Assembly (NCBI GenBank): GCA_964482405.1
Contig: CAYZXH010000026.1
Coordinates: forward strand, 1-22,980
Reading direction: 5' to 3'
Length of the DNA stretch: 22,980 nucleotides
Origin: Zestomicrobium sp964482405
GTDB lineage: Archaea > Thermoproteota > Thermoprotei_A > Sulfolobales > NBVN01
The notes beneath the pieces are model-generated. The model did not search any database, was not told where the DNA came from, and saw only the letters and a list, made by a program, of their open reading frames with translations. The position numbers were made by a program, and so were the translations under genes. Each line of letters opens with the position of its first letter. The stretch's first letter is position 1. Below, piece after piece: positions 16,455-22,980 of this stretch.

Positions 16455-17234
16455 TCACTCAGGAACTTCTTTAACGAAGCGGGATGTGATTATATAGCCC
16501 GTGTGTGTCACCCCGATTGATTTAGGTCTGAGAGCTTCCTGGCTTGCTTGATATTCCCTTAGCATTATTTCTGACACGTTGACGTTAACGAGTTTCTTGA
16601 ATTCTTTCATGTGGTCCAGTATTTTAATTACTTGATTTATTGTTGGAACGAACATTACCACACTACCTGAAGACTTCAGGGAGTTCTGTAGGTGTGGGAA
16701 AACATCCCACGGGTTTGGTATGTCAAGGAAGAGTGCGTCTAGCTCGCGCTCATCAATTCCTTGAGTAACGTCTTTGTTTTTTATCGTTACCCTGCTAGAG
16801 AGTCCGGCCACCTCTAAATTTCTCGTCGCTACGTCAATATAGTCCTTATTGATCTCGTAGCCGTAGACGTGGCCGCTGGAACCTACGACCCAAGCTATGA
16901 GAGCTGTCAGGAAGCCCGTGCCCACTCCTGCCTCAGCTACTCTAGACCCCTCCCCAATACCTGACTGAATCACCATGTAAGCTAAGTCTTTAGGGTATAT
17001 CACTTGCGTGACCCTCCTAAAATACTTAAACATTAAATCCACTAACGTGGGTTTCAGGACATACGCCGTAACCCCTGTGCTTAACCTGACTCTAGACCCC
17101 CACTCAAGACCTATTAAATCATCAAGCTTTAAGTACCCTCTATCAGTATGCAGGGTCTTACCCCTAACTACTTTAACGATTTTAGATCTTCTCTCGTCCA
17201 CGTACACCAACACTAAATCTCCTTCGTTAATCAA
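16455..17234 (-). CDS. trmI: tRNA (adenine-N1)-methyltransferase TrmI (m1A57/58)
   Basis: A 259-residue SAM-dependent enzyme that methylates N1 of A58, and in archaea also A57, in the tRNA T-loop, which stabilises tRNA at high temperature. It has a small N-terminal beta domain (1-60) and the family motif R73-R-V-T-Q-V-I-Y-P-K-D83. The SAM loop is E101-A-G-V-G-T-G107, the ribose-binding acid is E127 (Y-G-Y-E-I), and the catalytic-region motif is D171-I-P-N-P-W176. Family length is about 250, so it is complete. TTG at 17234 is supported by GAGGGT 5 bases upstream (17240-17245, minus strand). It lies downstream of cutA and the C/D sRNA on the same strand, giving a small RNA-modification neighbourhood. 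Confidence 0.92.
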   Translation of the reverse strand: MINEGDLVLVYVDERRSKIVKVVRGKTLHTDRGYLKLDDLIGLEWGSRVRLSTGVTAYVLKPTLVDLMFKYFRRVTQVIYPKDLAYMVIQSGIGEGSRVAEAGVGTGFLTALIAWVVGSSGHVYGYEINKDYIDVATRNLEVAGLSSRVTIKNKDVTQGIDERELDALFLDIPNPWDVFPHLQNSLKSSGSVVMFVPTINQVIKILDHMKEFKKLVNVNVSEIMLREYQASQEALRPKSIGVTHTGYIITSRFVKEVPE

Positions 17235-17280
17235 CCCAGACCCTCAAACTAAATAATCACGTAGTTCTTTAAACTATTAA

Positions 17281-17339
17281 CTTAGTCAGATCCGGTGTCA
17301 CTCGTCACGTATCCGAAATACCTGCCCTCATCATCTAAA
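17281..17339 (-). ncRNA. C/D box sRNA (dual 2'-O-methylation guide)
   Basis: Read on the minus strand, all parts of an archaeal C/D box sRNA are in order: C box ATGATGA (17328-17334), 12-nt guide GGGCAGGTATTT, D' box CGGA (17312-17315), 3-nt spacer TAC, C' box GTGACGA (17302-17308), 12-nt guide GTGACACCGGAT, D box CTGA (17286-17289). The ends TTTAG and CTAAG can pair as a terminal stem. Equal 12-nt guides and the short D'-C' spacer are the archaeal standard. By the N+5 rule the predicted sites are the A in AAAUACCUGCCC and the G in AUCCGGUGUCAC; I cannot place these in rRNA or tRNA from the window. It sits between the cutA stop and trmI. Confidence 0.88.
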
Positions 17340-17351
17340 TAACATCTTAGT

Positions 17352-17699
17352 TTAACTTCTTATATCTTTGCTCGATAAGGACTCAAGCATCCAGTTAAGG
17401 TATTCGAGATTACCAACACTTATCTCCACCCCTATCACCTCAGGTACTTTATACGGGTGATTACGTCTCACGAACTCTATCAGTTCTTGAACCTTACTAG
17501 ATTCCGTCTTAATTACTAGCAGAGACTCAACATCTTCACTGACCTTACCCTCCCACCAATAAATAGACTTAACACCGTCAATCACGTTAACGCAAGCAGC
17601 AAGTCTTTCCTCAACTAATCTCTTACTGAGTTCCTTCATATCGTTTTCGGGTCCGGTAACGAAGAATATGAAGAATTTACTAGGGCTGATAGTACTCAC
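17352..17699 (-). CDS. cutA: CutA1-type divalent-ion tolerance protein
   Basis: The protein has 115 residues, the usual size. The family core is plain: L-V-E-E-R-L-A-A-C-V-N-V-I (about 28-40), S-I-Y-W-W-E-G-K-V (45-53), L-L-V-I-K-T-E and H-P-Y-K-V-P-E-V-I-G-V (81-91), then G-N-L-E-Y-L-N-W near the end. CutA proteins form very stable cytoplasmic trimers with a ferredoxin-like fold. They bind divalent metals such as copper, but the cellular role is unsettled. GTG at 17699 follows the M20 gene stop by 6 bases, so the two share a transcript; GTG gives a short N-terminal extension before the first strand. Confidence 0.92.
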   Translation of the reverse strand: MSTISPSKFFIFFVTGPENDMKELSKRLVEERLAACVNVIDGVKSIYWWEGKVSEDVESLLVIKTESSKVQELIEFVRRNHPYKVPEVIGVEISVGNLEYLNWMLESLSSKDIRS

Positions 17700-17705
17700 C
17701 CCCGT

Positions 17706-18980
17706 CTACCCTTCCTCAAGTATTGTTAGTGCTGCCATGACCTTGGAATCTTCAACCATGTTGTCTATCCTGGAGTACTCGTTAGGTTGGTGCGCGGTCT
17801 CATCTATCGTGGACCATACTACTGCCGGGATCCCCAGCCTCCTAAAGTAAGCAGCGAACGTTCCGCCGCCTATGCCGCCGATCTTAGGTTCTTTTCCTCT
17901 TAACTCTCTCAGAGCTCTCACAAGTAACTTGACTATTAAGCTATCGGGTCGTGTAGGGGGTGGCGCGTCAAGCCTCTCAATAACCTCAACCTTGATTACC
18001 GGGAGTTTCTCCCCACCCACAAGCCTACCGTACCTGTCCTCGAGCTCCTTAGCTATGTTTCCCGCATCGCTTAGTATGTCGTCAAGGCTGTAGTTGGGGA
18101 GTACTCTGCAGTCGAAGATAACCTCACACTCGCTAGGTATTATGTTTGGTGCGTTGCTAGTACTCCTCCATAGAGTAGGCTCGAAAGTGCTTGTTGGTGG
18201 TTCGTATAGGTCGTCTCTCAGCGAGTACTTCTCGTGAAGCACTTTACTCAAAGTACTCACGTACTCAGGTAGGACGTTATTTGGGTTGAAGCCTAGGTGC
18301 GGCATACTCGCGTGGACTTGCTTACCCCTCACCCTAACCCTAAACCACAGAATACTTTTCTCCGCGACCTCAACGAACGTCCCCTCACTATTTCCCGCGT
18401 CAGGAACCAACACTAAGTCATCCTTTCTGAAGAGATCTGGACGTTCCTTAACTAACCAACCCAAACCGTACCTACTCCCAGTTTCTTCATCACTAACGAA
18501 AGCTAATACAACGGTTCTCCTAGGTCTAAGCCCTAAACTCATTAAAGCCTTGACAGCGTATAGTGAAGCAACCATGCTCTGCCCGTTGTCTTCGCTACCC
18601 CTCCCGTAGACCTTCCCGTCCTTAACTAGCGGCTTGAAGGGTTTGGTGACAGTCCACTGACTGAGGTCGCCGGGCGGCACCACGTCTAGGTGAGTGAGTA
18701 TCCAGAGCCTCGGAGACTCCGCGCCAGCCTCCCCATAATAATACGCTAATATGTTAGGTCTGACACCTCCCTTAGCTCTCTGGTCAGGCACGTCAATACG
18801 TTCAACCTTATCAAAGGGCCATTCACGAATCAATTCCTGAAGTCTTAACGCTTTATCCAACTCCCCCTCACCGCCGTTGTCAGGACCTATGGCAGGCACT
18901 TCAATCAAGCTCATTAACGTGTTGACCATCTCGTCTCTGTAAGACTCTATCACTCTCGCGAGTTCCTTAACTGTGACCAC
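17706..18980 (-). CDS. M20 family metallopeptidase/deacylase (ArgE/DapE-like)
   Basis: About 424 residues, full length for M20 two-zinc amidohydrolases. Metal ligands and catalytic residues are visible: H97-L-D99, G-R-G-S-E-D131-N-G-Q, the paired acids D164-E165-E166-T, D194 (V-P-D-A-G) and a late His in T-A-H-Q-P-N-E. The insertion between about residues 205 and 320 is the dimerisation domain. Substrate cannot be told: peptides, acetylornithine-like and succinyl-DAP-like substrates occur in this family, and no biosynthetic neighbour helps. Eubacterial-style symbols are therefore withheld. I chose GTG at 18980, not the GTG at 18989, because AGGTG (18987-18991, minus strand) overlaps the latter and is 6 bases from the former. 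It heads an operon with cutA. Confidence 0.85.
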   Translation of the reverse strand: MVTVKELARVIESYRDEMVNTLMSLIEVPAIGPDNGGEGELDKALRLQELIREWPFDKVERIDVPDQRAKGGVRPNILAYYYGEAGAESPRLWILTHLDVVPPGDLSQWTVTKPFKPLVKDGKVYGRGSEDNGQSMVASLYAVKALMSLGLRPRRTVVLAFVSDEETGSRYGLGWLVKERPDLFRKDDLVLVPDAGNSEGTFVEVAEKSILWFRVRVRGKQVHASMPHLGFNPNNVLPEYVSTLSKVLHEKYSLRDDLYEPPTSTFEPTLWRSTSNAPNIIPSECEVIFDCRVLPNYSLDDILSDAGNIAKELEDRYGRLVGGEKLPVIKVEVIERLDAPPPTRPDSLIVKLLVRALRELRGKEPKIGGIGGGTFAAYFRRLGIPAVVWSTIDETAHQPNEYSRIDNMVEDSKVMAALTILEEG

Positions 18981-19002
18981 GTAAAACACCTATAGTTATT
19001 AG

Positions 19003-19022
19003 CGAATACTTAAAAATATTCG
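19003..19022. promoter_or_regulatory. Palindromic shared promoter between the M20 and CinA-like genes
   Basis: CGAATA (19003-19008) and TATTCG (19017-19022) are perfect inverted copies around an A/T-rich core that can serve as TATA box on both strands. About 20-40 bases separate it from the divergent starts at 18980 and 19060. It could be a regulator site or a symmetric TBP/TFB site. Confidence 0.5.
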
Positions 19023-19059
19023 TTATGATAACGACATTAGTATTAGTTAGGTGAGTATT

Positions 19060-19866
19060 GTGAGGTCTTGGAAAGCCTGGATATTCACGCTAGGTACTGA
19101 GGTAGTGAGCGGTAGGGTGGTGAACACTAACGCAGCATACCTCGGCAGGAGACTCACGTTACTAGGCTTTAACGTGTTAGGAGTTGTGTCATTAATTGAT
19201 GACGTTAAACTCATCTCAGAATTCATATCTTACGTCCTGACTAGCAAGCCGGACTTACTAGTGACTACCGGGGGTCTGGGACCGACGTACGATGACGTAA
19301 CGCTGGAAGCAGTAGCCAAAGCCTTGAGAGTTGAGTTACGTCTCAACGAGGAAGCTCTGAAAAGTATTAGGGAGAAATACGATGTATTGAAGCTCCCCCT
19401 AACTCCTGAGAGAGTTAAGATGGCATACATGCCTGCGGGTAGTGAGGTAATACCTAACAACATCGGCACAGCCCCGGGATGTATGGTGAGGAGTGGGGAG
19501 ACCTTAATCATATCATTACCTGGGGTTCCAAGAGAGCTTGAGAATATGTGGGAGTCATACGTTGAGCCGAGATTGAGGGAGCTTGGCGTGAGGAGAGTCT
19601 TCGCCGAGAGATCTTTCATCGTTTCGGGAGTTCCTGAGTCTTCAGCGGCTAAGATCGTTAAAGAAATACTGCGTAAGTATGAGAATACTTACATAAAAAC
19701 ATATCCTAAAGGACATGAGATAAGCGCCCCGCTACTCGAGGTTTACGTACAGGTATTTAGTGATGACTTAAGCTCGGCGGAGAGAACAGCTGATGAGGTC
19801 TTAGATGAACTCAAGAAGGGTTTAGAGAGCGTTGGCGGAGTTATTACCCGTAGTGAAGTACGTTAA
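19060..19866 (+). CDS. CinA-like molybdopterin-binding-fold protein (CinA N-terminal domain only)
   Basis: The protein has 268 residues with a MoCF-type fold. It shows I-F-T-L-G12-T-E-V-V-S-G-R-V-V-N-T-N-A (start of the CinA domain) and T69-T-G-G-L-G-P-T-Y-D-D79, the binding-loop motif shared by MoaB/MogA and CinA, plus S-L-P-G-V-P-R-E-L-E. The C-terminal nicotinamide-nucleotide amidase domain of bacterial CinA is absent, as is normal for archaeal members. Bacterial CinA acts on pyridine nucleotides; the archaeal role is unproven. GTG at 19060 is favoured over GTG at 19051 because AGGTGA (19049-19054) covers the latter and is 5 bases before the former. Its 3' end overlaps polB1 tail-to-tail by 45 bases. 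Confidence 0.85.
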   Translation: MRSWKAWIFTLGTEVVSGRVVNTNAAYLGRRLTLLGFNVLGVVSLIDDVKLISEFISYVLTSKPDLLVTTGGLGPTYDDVTLEAVAKALRVELRLNEEALKSIREKYDVLKLPLTPERVKMAYMPAGSEVIPNNIGTAPGCMVRSGETLIISLPGVPRELENMWESYVEPRLRELGVRRVFAERSFIVSGVPESSAAKIVKEILRKYENTYIKTYPKGHEISAPLLEVYVQVFSDDLSSAERTADEVLDELKKGLESVGGVITRSEVR

Positions 19867-22605
19867 TCCTATTCCCCCAGCAACCTCCTCCCAGGAAATG
19901 TTGAACGGCATTAACAGTTGTTGGAACGTGGATTTAGCTGTTTTCAAGTATTCAGCTATGTCTACCTCATCTATCTTAGCTAGCTGAACAGGCTTAACAC
20001 CACCGGACTTCTTGACTTTTACGTATAGTATGGTAACGCCTTTCTCCACAGGTATTCCGTGTCTCTTGAGGTGGATTGCTGCTTTGACGTGAATCGGTGT
20101 TGTCTTGACGTAGTCTTCTAAATCCTTACTCAATGTAGTCTTGAATACTACGTCGTCTAAGGTGAAGTCTTTGTTCTTAAGTCTCATGTAGAGTTCCCTG
20201 ACCTCCTGCCTTATCTTATTCTTCACTTCCTCTAGTGACTCAGCGGTACCCTCTATACTGCTAATCAGTTCGAGGATCCTAGTGAAAGAATCTTGAAGTA
20301 TTCTAGGTACGTTCTTCTTCTTACCTACGAGACCCTTCACGTCGATCTTACCGTTCTCTAAAACTCCCACGTAGTTTTTCTTGAGAGCGAAAGCCACGTA
20401 CTTGTAGGTCTTGTCTTGCTCTATCTCTAGCGATAACTCTTTCTCAACCCACTCGCTAAGCTTGCTTAAAGCGTTGGGATCAGGACTCCATATGAAGAGG
20501 GAGTCTGTATCCCCGTAAATAACCCTGAGCCCCAGCTCCTCAGCCTTGGCGAGTGTTTTCGTTATGACGTACCTCCCGAGAGCGGTTACGGATTCAGCTA
20601 GAGAGGGTGTGTAAAATGGGAATGACTCGTGACCGAAGACGCCGTAGCTAGCGTTGACATACACCTTAAGAGCTTTCTGAACGACATCATACCAGTTCTT
20701 AACCTCCTCTTCCTTCGCCTGCTTAGCAAGTCTCTTATAGACCCTCACTCTGAAATCTCTTAATAAGCCGACTAAGGTTGAGGTTATTCCCCTCCTTGAC
20801 AAGCAAACCTTGTGCAATACCTCACCCTTCTCATCAATTACGTCCAGTAAGTTACCGTCTCCACACCAACCCTCAGGAGGGTCTATTGTCTCGTAACTAA
20901 GGTTCCAGACCTTAATTATGCTCGGGTATAGTGAGGCGAAGTCTAGAACCACCACGTTGAAGTAAACCCCCGGTATTGGGTCTATTACTATGGCACCGGC
21001 ATACCTCTTACCACCTATCTTAGCAGCCGTCTTCACCTCGCCTTTCAGCCTCTTCAGCTCTTCTCTCTCAGGGATTAAGTAGTTATTTCTTCTGTGTTCC
21101 CAGTACATGAGGTTCTTAACCCATGCGGAGACCTTACGTCTCGTAACGTCTTCTAAGGACATCTTAGCTAAACGCATTATTAAGACCATGAGTTTCCACA
21201 CGAGCTCGTTATTGAAGGTTGTTAGCGTGAGCGATAACTCAGCGTCCTTCATGTTATACTCCGCCAGCTTATCGAGCGGTAAGTCGCTAACGCTTACGTC
21301 AATAGCGACCTTAGTCTCGCCTAGGAGGGCTTGAGCTATCGCGTCCAGCGTCTTCTCCTTGTATGCTTGACTGAATGCGTAGTTCTGTATAGCTTCAATA
21401 CTGAAGAATTTGTAGAGGTCTATGTGGAAGCCGTGTCTAACGCTAACGAAGTCTCTCACCTCTTCTATGGGTATGTAGGTCGGGTCTATGCCCAGAACTA
21501 AGGCTCTGTTATATATGTATGGTAGGTCGAATCCGTCCCCGTTAAAAGTTATGATTAGGGGGTATTTGTTCATTATCCTGAATAATTCTAGGATTAATGC
21601 TCTCTCACTATCGAATATCTCGATATCGGCGTTAAGACTACTTAATCTCTCGATATTCTCGACGCTCATCCCCTCCCTGAACGTTATTAAGATCTTCCTT
21701 AAGCCGTCGGTACCTGCTAGAGCTACGCTTATGATTGGGTAGTTCGCGTCTGACGGGTCAGGTATTCTGAGTCTGGTCGGGGTGTAGACCTCTATGTCTA
21801 TAGCTAACCTCTTCATCTTGGGGGGCTTCTCTTCGAAGAGGGGTGCCATCCTAAGAGCTAGTTCTAGGAGTTCTTCCTCATCTTCAACTACCTTCTTGTA
21901 GAGGCTTAGAACATCTTCCCCTAGCTTAGGCTGTATTAAGGTGATCCCTCTACCGTTTACCCTGTACTTCATGCCTGGCAGGAGGTTGTTATCGAATACG
22001 TAGCAGTCATGATATTTTATGTTAGCTTCCCAAGCGTTGGTGACTAAGCCGCGCATTCGAGGAACTGCGAGAGGGTCTTTAACGACTATCTTAGTTAGCG
22101 TTACCTCCTTACCTCTCAGCAAATCGTACTTCTCAACTATCTCGACCTTCTCGAAAGACTTATCCCTGACTATCCTCTGGTCTAGCTCGCTTGGCGCGGT
22201 GTTGGTTAGGAAGTAGGGCATGTGACCTGTCTTATCAACCCACACGTAAGTCTTGTTGCTAGAGTCATCGTAAAATTTCAAGTAAGCTTTCTTAAGCTCC
22301 CCACTATAGTATGAGCCGAGCAAGTATGACTCAGGAACCTCATCAACAAACTCGACGTTATTGAGAGTCTCCGCATACGCAGCCGACCTCATAGAACTTA
22401 AGAAAACATCAAATTCAATACCCCTAACTACCACGATGTAATCAGGCTTCTTAGCAGAAGATCCAGCAGAACCTAAGCCCCCACTACCTGAAGCCGCAGG
22501 GACCTCCCTACCACCCTTAGGAACATTAACAAAATCAGTAAGCTTCCTAGAAACACCCCTAGGAGAACCCCCAGCAGAATTACGTCTCCCACTATTTCTA
22601 GACAT
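19822..22605 (-). CDS. polB1: Replicative family B DNA polymerase PolB1
   Basis: About 927 residues, slightly longer than Sulfolobus Dpo1. It has a Ser/Gly/Arg-rich disordered N-terminus (1 to about 55) and an N-terminal domain. The 3'-5' exonuclease has Exo I D270-I-E272, Exo II N355-G-D-G-F-D360 and Exo III Y450-N-M-K-D454. The polymerase has motif A D555-F-A-S-L-Y-P-S-I, motif B K-V-Y-V-N-A-S-Y-G and motif C Y-G-D699-T-D701-S. Every catalytic residue is intact, so both activities are expected. The motif A context (S-L-Y-P-S-I-I-K-V-W-N-L-S-Y-E-T) points to PolB1 rather than PolB2 or PolB3. A degenerate PIP-like sequence lies at 19-26. I chose ATG at 22605; a TTG two codons earlier is possible. 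No strong ribosome site, so probably a near-leaderless mRNA. Confidence 0.93.
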   Translation of the reverse strand: MSRNSGRRNSAGGSPRGVSRKLTDFVNVPKGGREVPAASGSGGLGSAGSSAKKPDYIVVVRGIEFDVFLSSMRSAAYAETLNNVEFVDEVPESYLLGSYYSGELKKAYLKFYDDSSNKTYVWVDKTGHMPYFLTNTAPSELDQRIVRDKSFEKVEIVEKYDLLRGKEVTLTKIVVKDPLAVPRMRGLVTNAWEANIKYHDCYVFDNNLLPGMKYRVNGRGITLIQPKLGEDVLSLYKKVVEDEEELLELALRMAPLFEEKPPKMKRLAIDIEVYTPTRLRIPDPSDANYPIISVALAGTDGLRKILITFREGMSVENIERLSSLNADIEIFDSERALILELFRIMNKYPLIITFNGDGFDLPYIYNRALVLGIDPTYIPIEEVRDFVSVRHGFHIDLYKFFSIEAIQNYAFSQAYKEKTLDAIAQALLGETKVAIDVSVSDLPLDKLAEYNMKDAELSLTLTTFNNELVWKLMVLIMRLAKMSLEDVTRRKVSAWVKNLMYWEHRRNNYLIPEREELKRLKGEVKTAAKIGGKRYAGAIVIDPIPGVYFNVVVLDFASLYPSIIKVWNLSYETIDPPEGWCGDGNLLDVIDEKGEVLHKVCLSRRGITSTLVGLLRDFRVRVYKRLAKQAKEEEVKNWYDVVQKALKVYVNASYGVFGHESFPFYTPSLAESVTALGRYVITKTLAKAEELGLRVIYGDTDSLFIWSPDPNALSKLSEWVEKELSLEIEQDKTYKYVAFALKKNYVGVLENGKIDVKGLVGKKKNVPRILQDSFTRILELISSIEGTAESLEEVKNKIRQEVRELYMRLKNKDFTLDDVVFKTTLSKDLEDYVKTTPIHVKAAIHLKRHGIPVEKGVTILYVKVKKSGGVKPVQLAKIDEVDIAEYLKTAKSTFQQLLMPFNISWEEVAGGIGLTYFTTGNNSANAL

Positions 22606-22611
22606 ACCCAA

Positions 22612-22716
22612 CCCTAAAATCTAGTATAGAGTAACACTAAATAACGTCTCACCGCAATAATTCAATACAAACTAATGAACATAAAACACATAAAAACAAA
22701 GAAACACTTAAGACAC
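22612..22716. promoter_or_regulatory. Divergent promoter region of polB1 and tRNA-Arg
   Basis: A/T-rich, no open frame. Toward the tRNA, TAAAAA (22691-22696) is about 21-26 bases before the tRNA 5' end, the right place for a TATA box. Toward polB1, a TTATTTAG-like element (minus strand, about 22640-22647) would start transcription close to the ATG. Confidence 0.45.
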
Positions 22717-22791
22717 GGGCCCGTGGCCTAGCTAGGATAAGGCGCCGGCCTTCGGAGCCGGAGATCCCGGGTTCAAATCCCGGCGGGCCCG
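22717..22791 (+). tRNA. tRNA-Arg(UCG)
   Basis: A complete cloverleaf: acceptor GGGCCCG/CGGGCCC, D stem GCCT/AGGC, anticodon stem CCGGC/GCCGG, loop CTTCGGA with anticodon TCG (22752-22754), 5-nt variable loop AGATC, T stem CCGGG/CCCGG with loop TTCAAAT, discriminator G. No intron; CCA is not encoded. It should read CGA codons. Confidence 0.95.
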
Positions 22792-22801
22792 CTAATTGGG
22801 G

Positions 22802-22824
22802 TTCTCTTAATTCTCTTAATTTTT
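22802..22824 (+). terminator. T-rich tandem repeat after the tRNA
   Basis: TTCTCTTAA occurs twice in tandem (22802-22819) and runs into TTTTT, a plausible T-tract terminator 11 bases after the tRNA. Confidence 0.45.
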
Positions 22825-22923
22825 CTCGCTCTTAATCTTCCTTGTGATGAATGCTACGGCTTTCCTAGCTTTTTCTACTGCTTCTCTCGCTTCATCAATG
22901 GTTACAACTGAAAGCCTCGCCCT
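22816..22923 (-). pseudogene. HEPN-like C-terminal coding remnant without a start
   Basis: On the minus strand an open frame of about 33 codons ends at TAA (22816-22818). Its end reads T-I-D-E-A-R-E-A-V-E-K-A-R-K-A-V-A-F-I, then a Lys/Arg-rich tail, which looks like the final amphipathic helix of archaeal HEPN (minimal nucleotidyltransferase partner) proteins. No start codon lies between it and an in-frame TGA inside the adjacent hairpin, so it appears to be the cut-off 3' end of a gene. The HEPN call is by pattern only; a chance open frame is possible. Confidence 0.35.
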
Positions 22924-22944
22924 TCAGGGCGGGGAGGAGGTCAG
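22912..22944 (+). mobile_element. TnpB/IS605-type terminal hairpin, apparently orphan
   Basis: CCTCGCCC (22915-22922), loop TTCA, GGGCGGGG (22927-22934) forms an 8-bp stem with one T-G pair, followed by AGGAGGTCAG. This hairpin-plus-tail closely resembles, from memory, the right ends of archaeal IS605/IS1341 (TnpB) elements, where it is the 3' part of the tnpB-overlapping guide RNA. In that orientation tnpB should lie to the left, but there is only the tRNA. So it is either a solitary end or a minimal derivative, or the element extends right beyond the window. Confidence 0.5.
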
Positions 22945-22980
22945 TTTGTCCGAAGGGTTTGAAGCCCTTAGATAGGGGTT

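Noticed and set aside
19230..19619. A 129-codon minus-strand frame inside the CinA-like gene
   Set aside because: It is an antisense shadow; the plus-strand gene carries the conserved binding-loop motif across the same bases.
22844..22911. GTGATGA and CTGA spaced like a second C/D box sRNA after the tRNA
   Set aside because: No D' or C' boxes are found between them, the distance is long for one guide, and the opposite strand looks protein-like.
22848..22973. A short plus-strand frame reading through the terminal hairpin, as a possible tnpB 3' end
   Set aside because: It begins only about 60 bases after the tRNA, has no RuvC or zinc-finger residues and no ribosome site, so it is not a tnpB gene; the hairpin is reported alone.

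Overview
The window looks like chromosome of a hyperthermophilic crenarchaeon (Thermoproteota), probably related to the Desulfurococcales. The evidence is a PolB1-type replicative DNA polymerase, a tungstate ABC transporter, GAGGTG-type ribosome sites with many GTG/TTG starts, a canonical archaeal C/D box sRNA, and a giant subtilase next to a coiled-coil surface protein, a pairing known from Staphylothermus. Gene density is very high. No gene-free stretch exceeds 300 bases; the longest is about 210 bases (7552-7761).

Layout. (1) 21-5262, plus strand: five tightly packed or overlapping genes for membrane proteins. They end in a DUF58 protein preceded by a DUF4350-like and a DUF4129-like protein, which is the membrane part of a MoxR-type cluster; the ATPase is presumably to the left of the window. 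(2) 5329-7551, minus strand: tupA-tupB-tupC, a tungstate importer. (3) 7762-16417, plus strand: the cell-surface region. It holds a 1409-residue secreted S8 protease, then a 1122-residue surface protein with a roughly 390-residue proline-free coiled-coil stalk and a C-terminal membrane anchor, then an unrecognised membrane protein. The first two genes have nearly superimposable promoters. (4) 16455-18980, minus strand: M20 metallopeptidase, cutA, a C/D box sRNA and trmI, reading right to left. (5) 19060-22605: a CinA-like gene convergent with, and overlapping the end of, the replicative polymerase gene polB1. (6) 22717-22980: tRNA-Arg(UCG), then a TnpB/IS605-type terminal hairpin and a short HEPN-like coding remnant.

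How the parts work together. The subtilase and the stalk protein probably form one surface complex: a tetrabrachion-like S-layer filament with a bound protease. The DUF58 cluster may serve assembly of membrane or envelope complexes. Tungstate import would supply tungstopterin enzymes. The right-hand part is informational (tRNA modification, sRNA-guided RNA methylation, replication, tRNA). The most noteworthy items are the protease/stalk pair with its shared promoter design, the sRNA between cutA and trmI, and the orphan transposon-type hairpin beside the tRNA.
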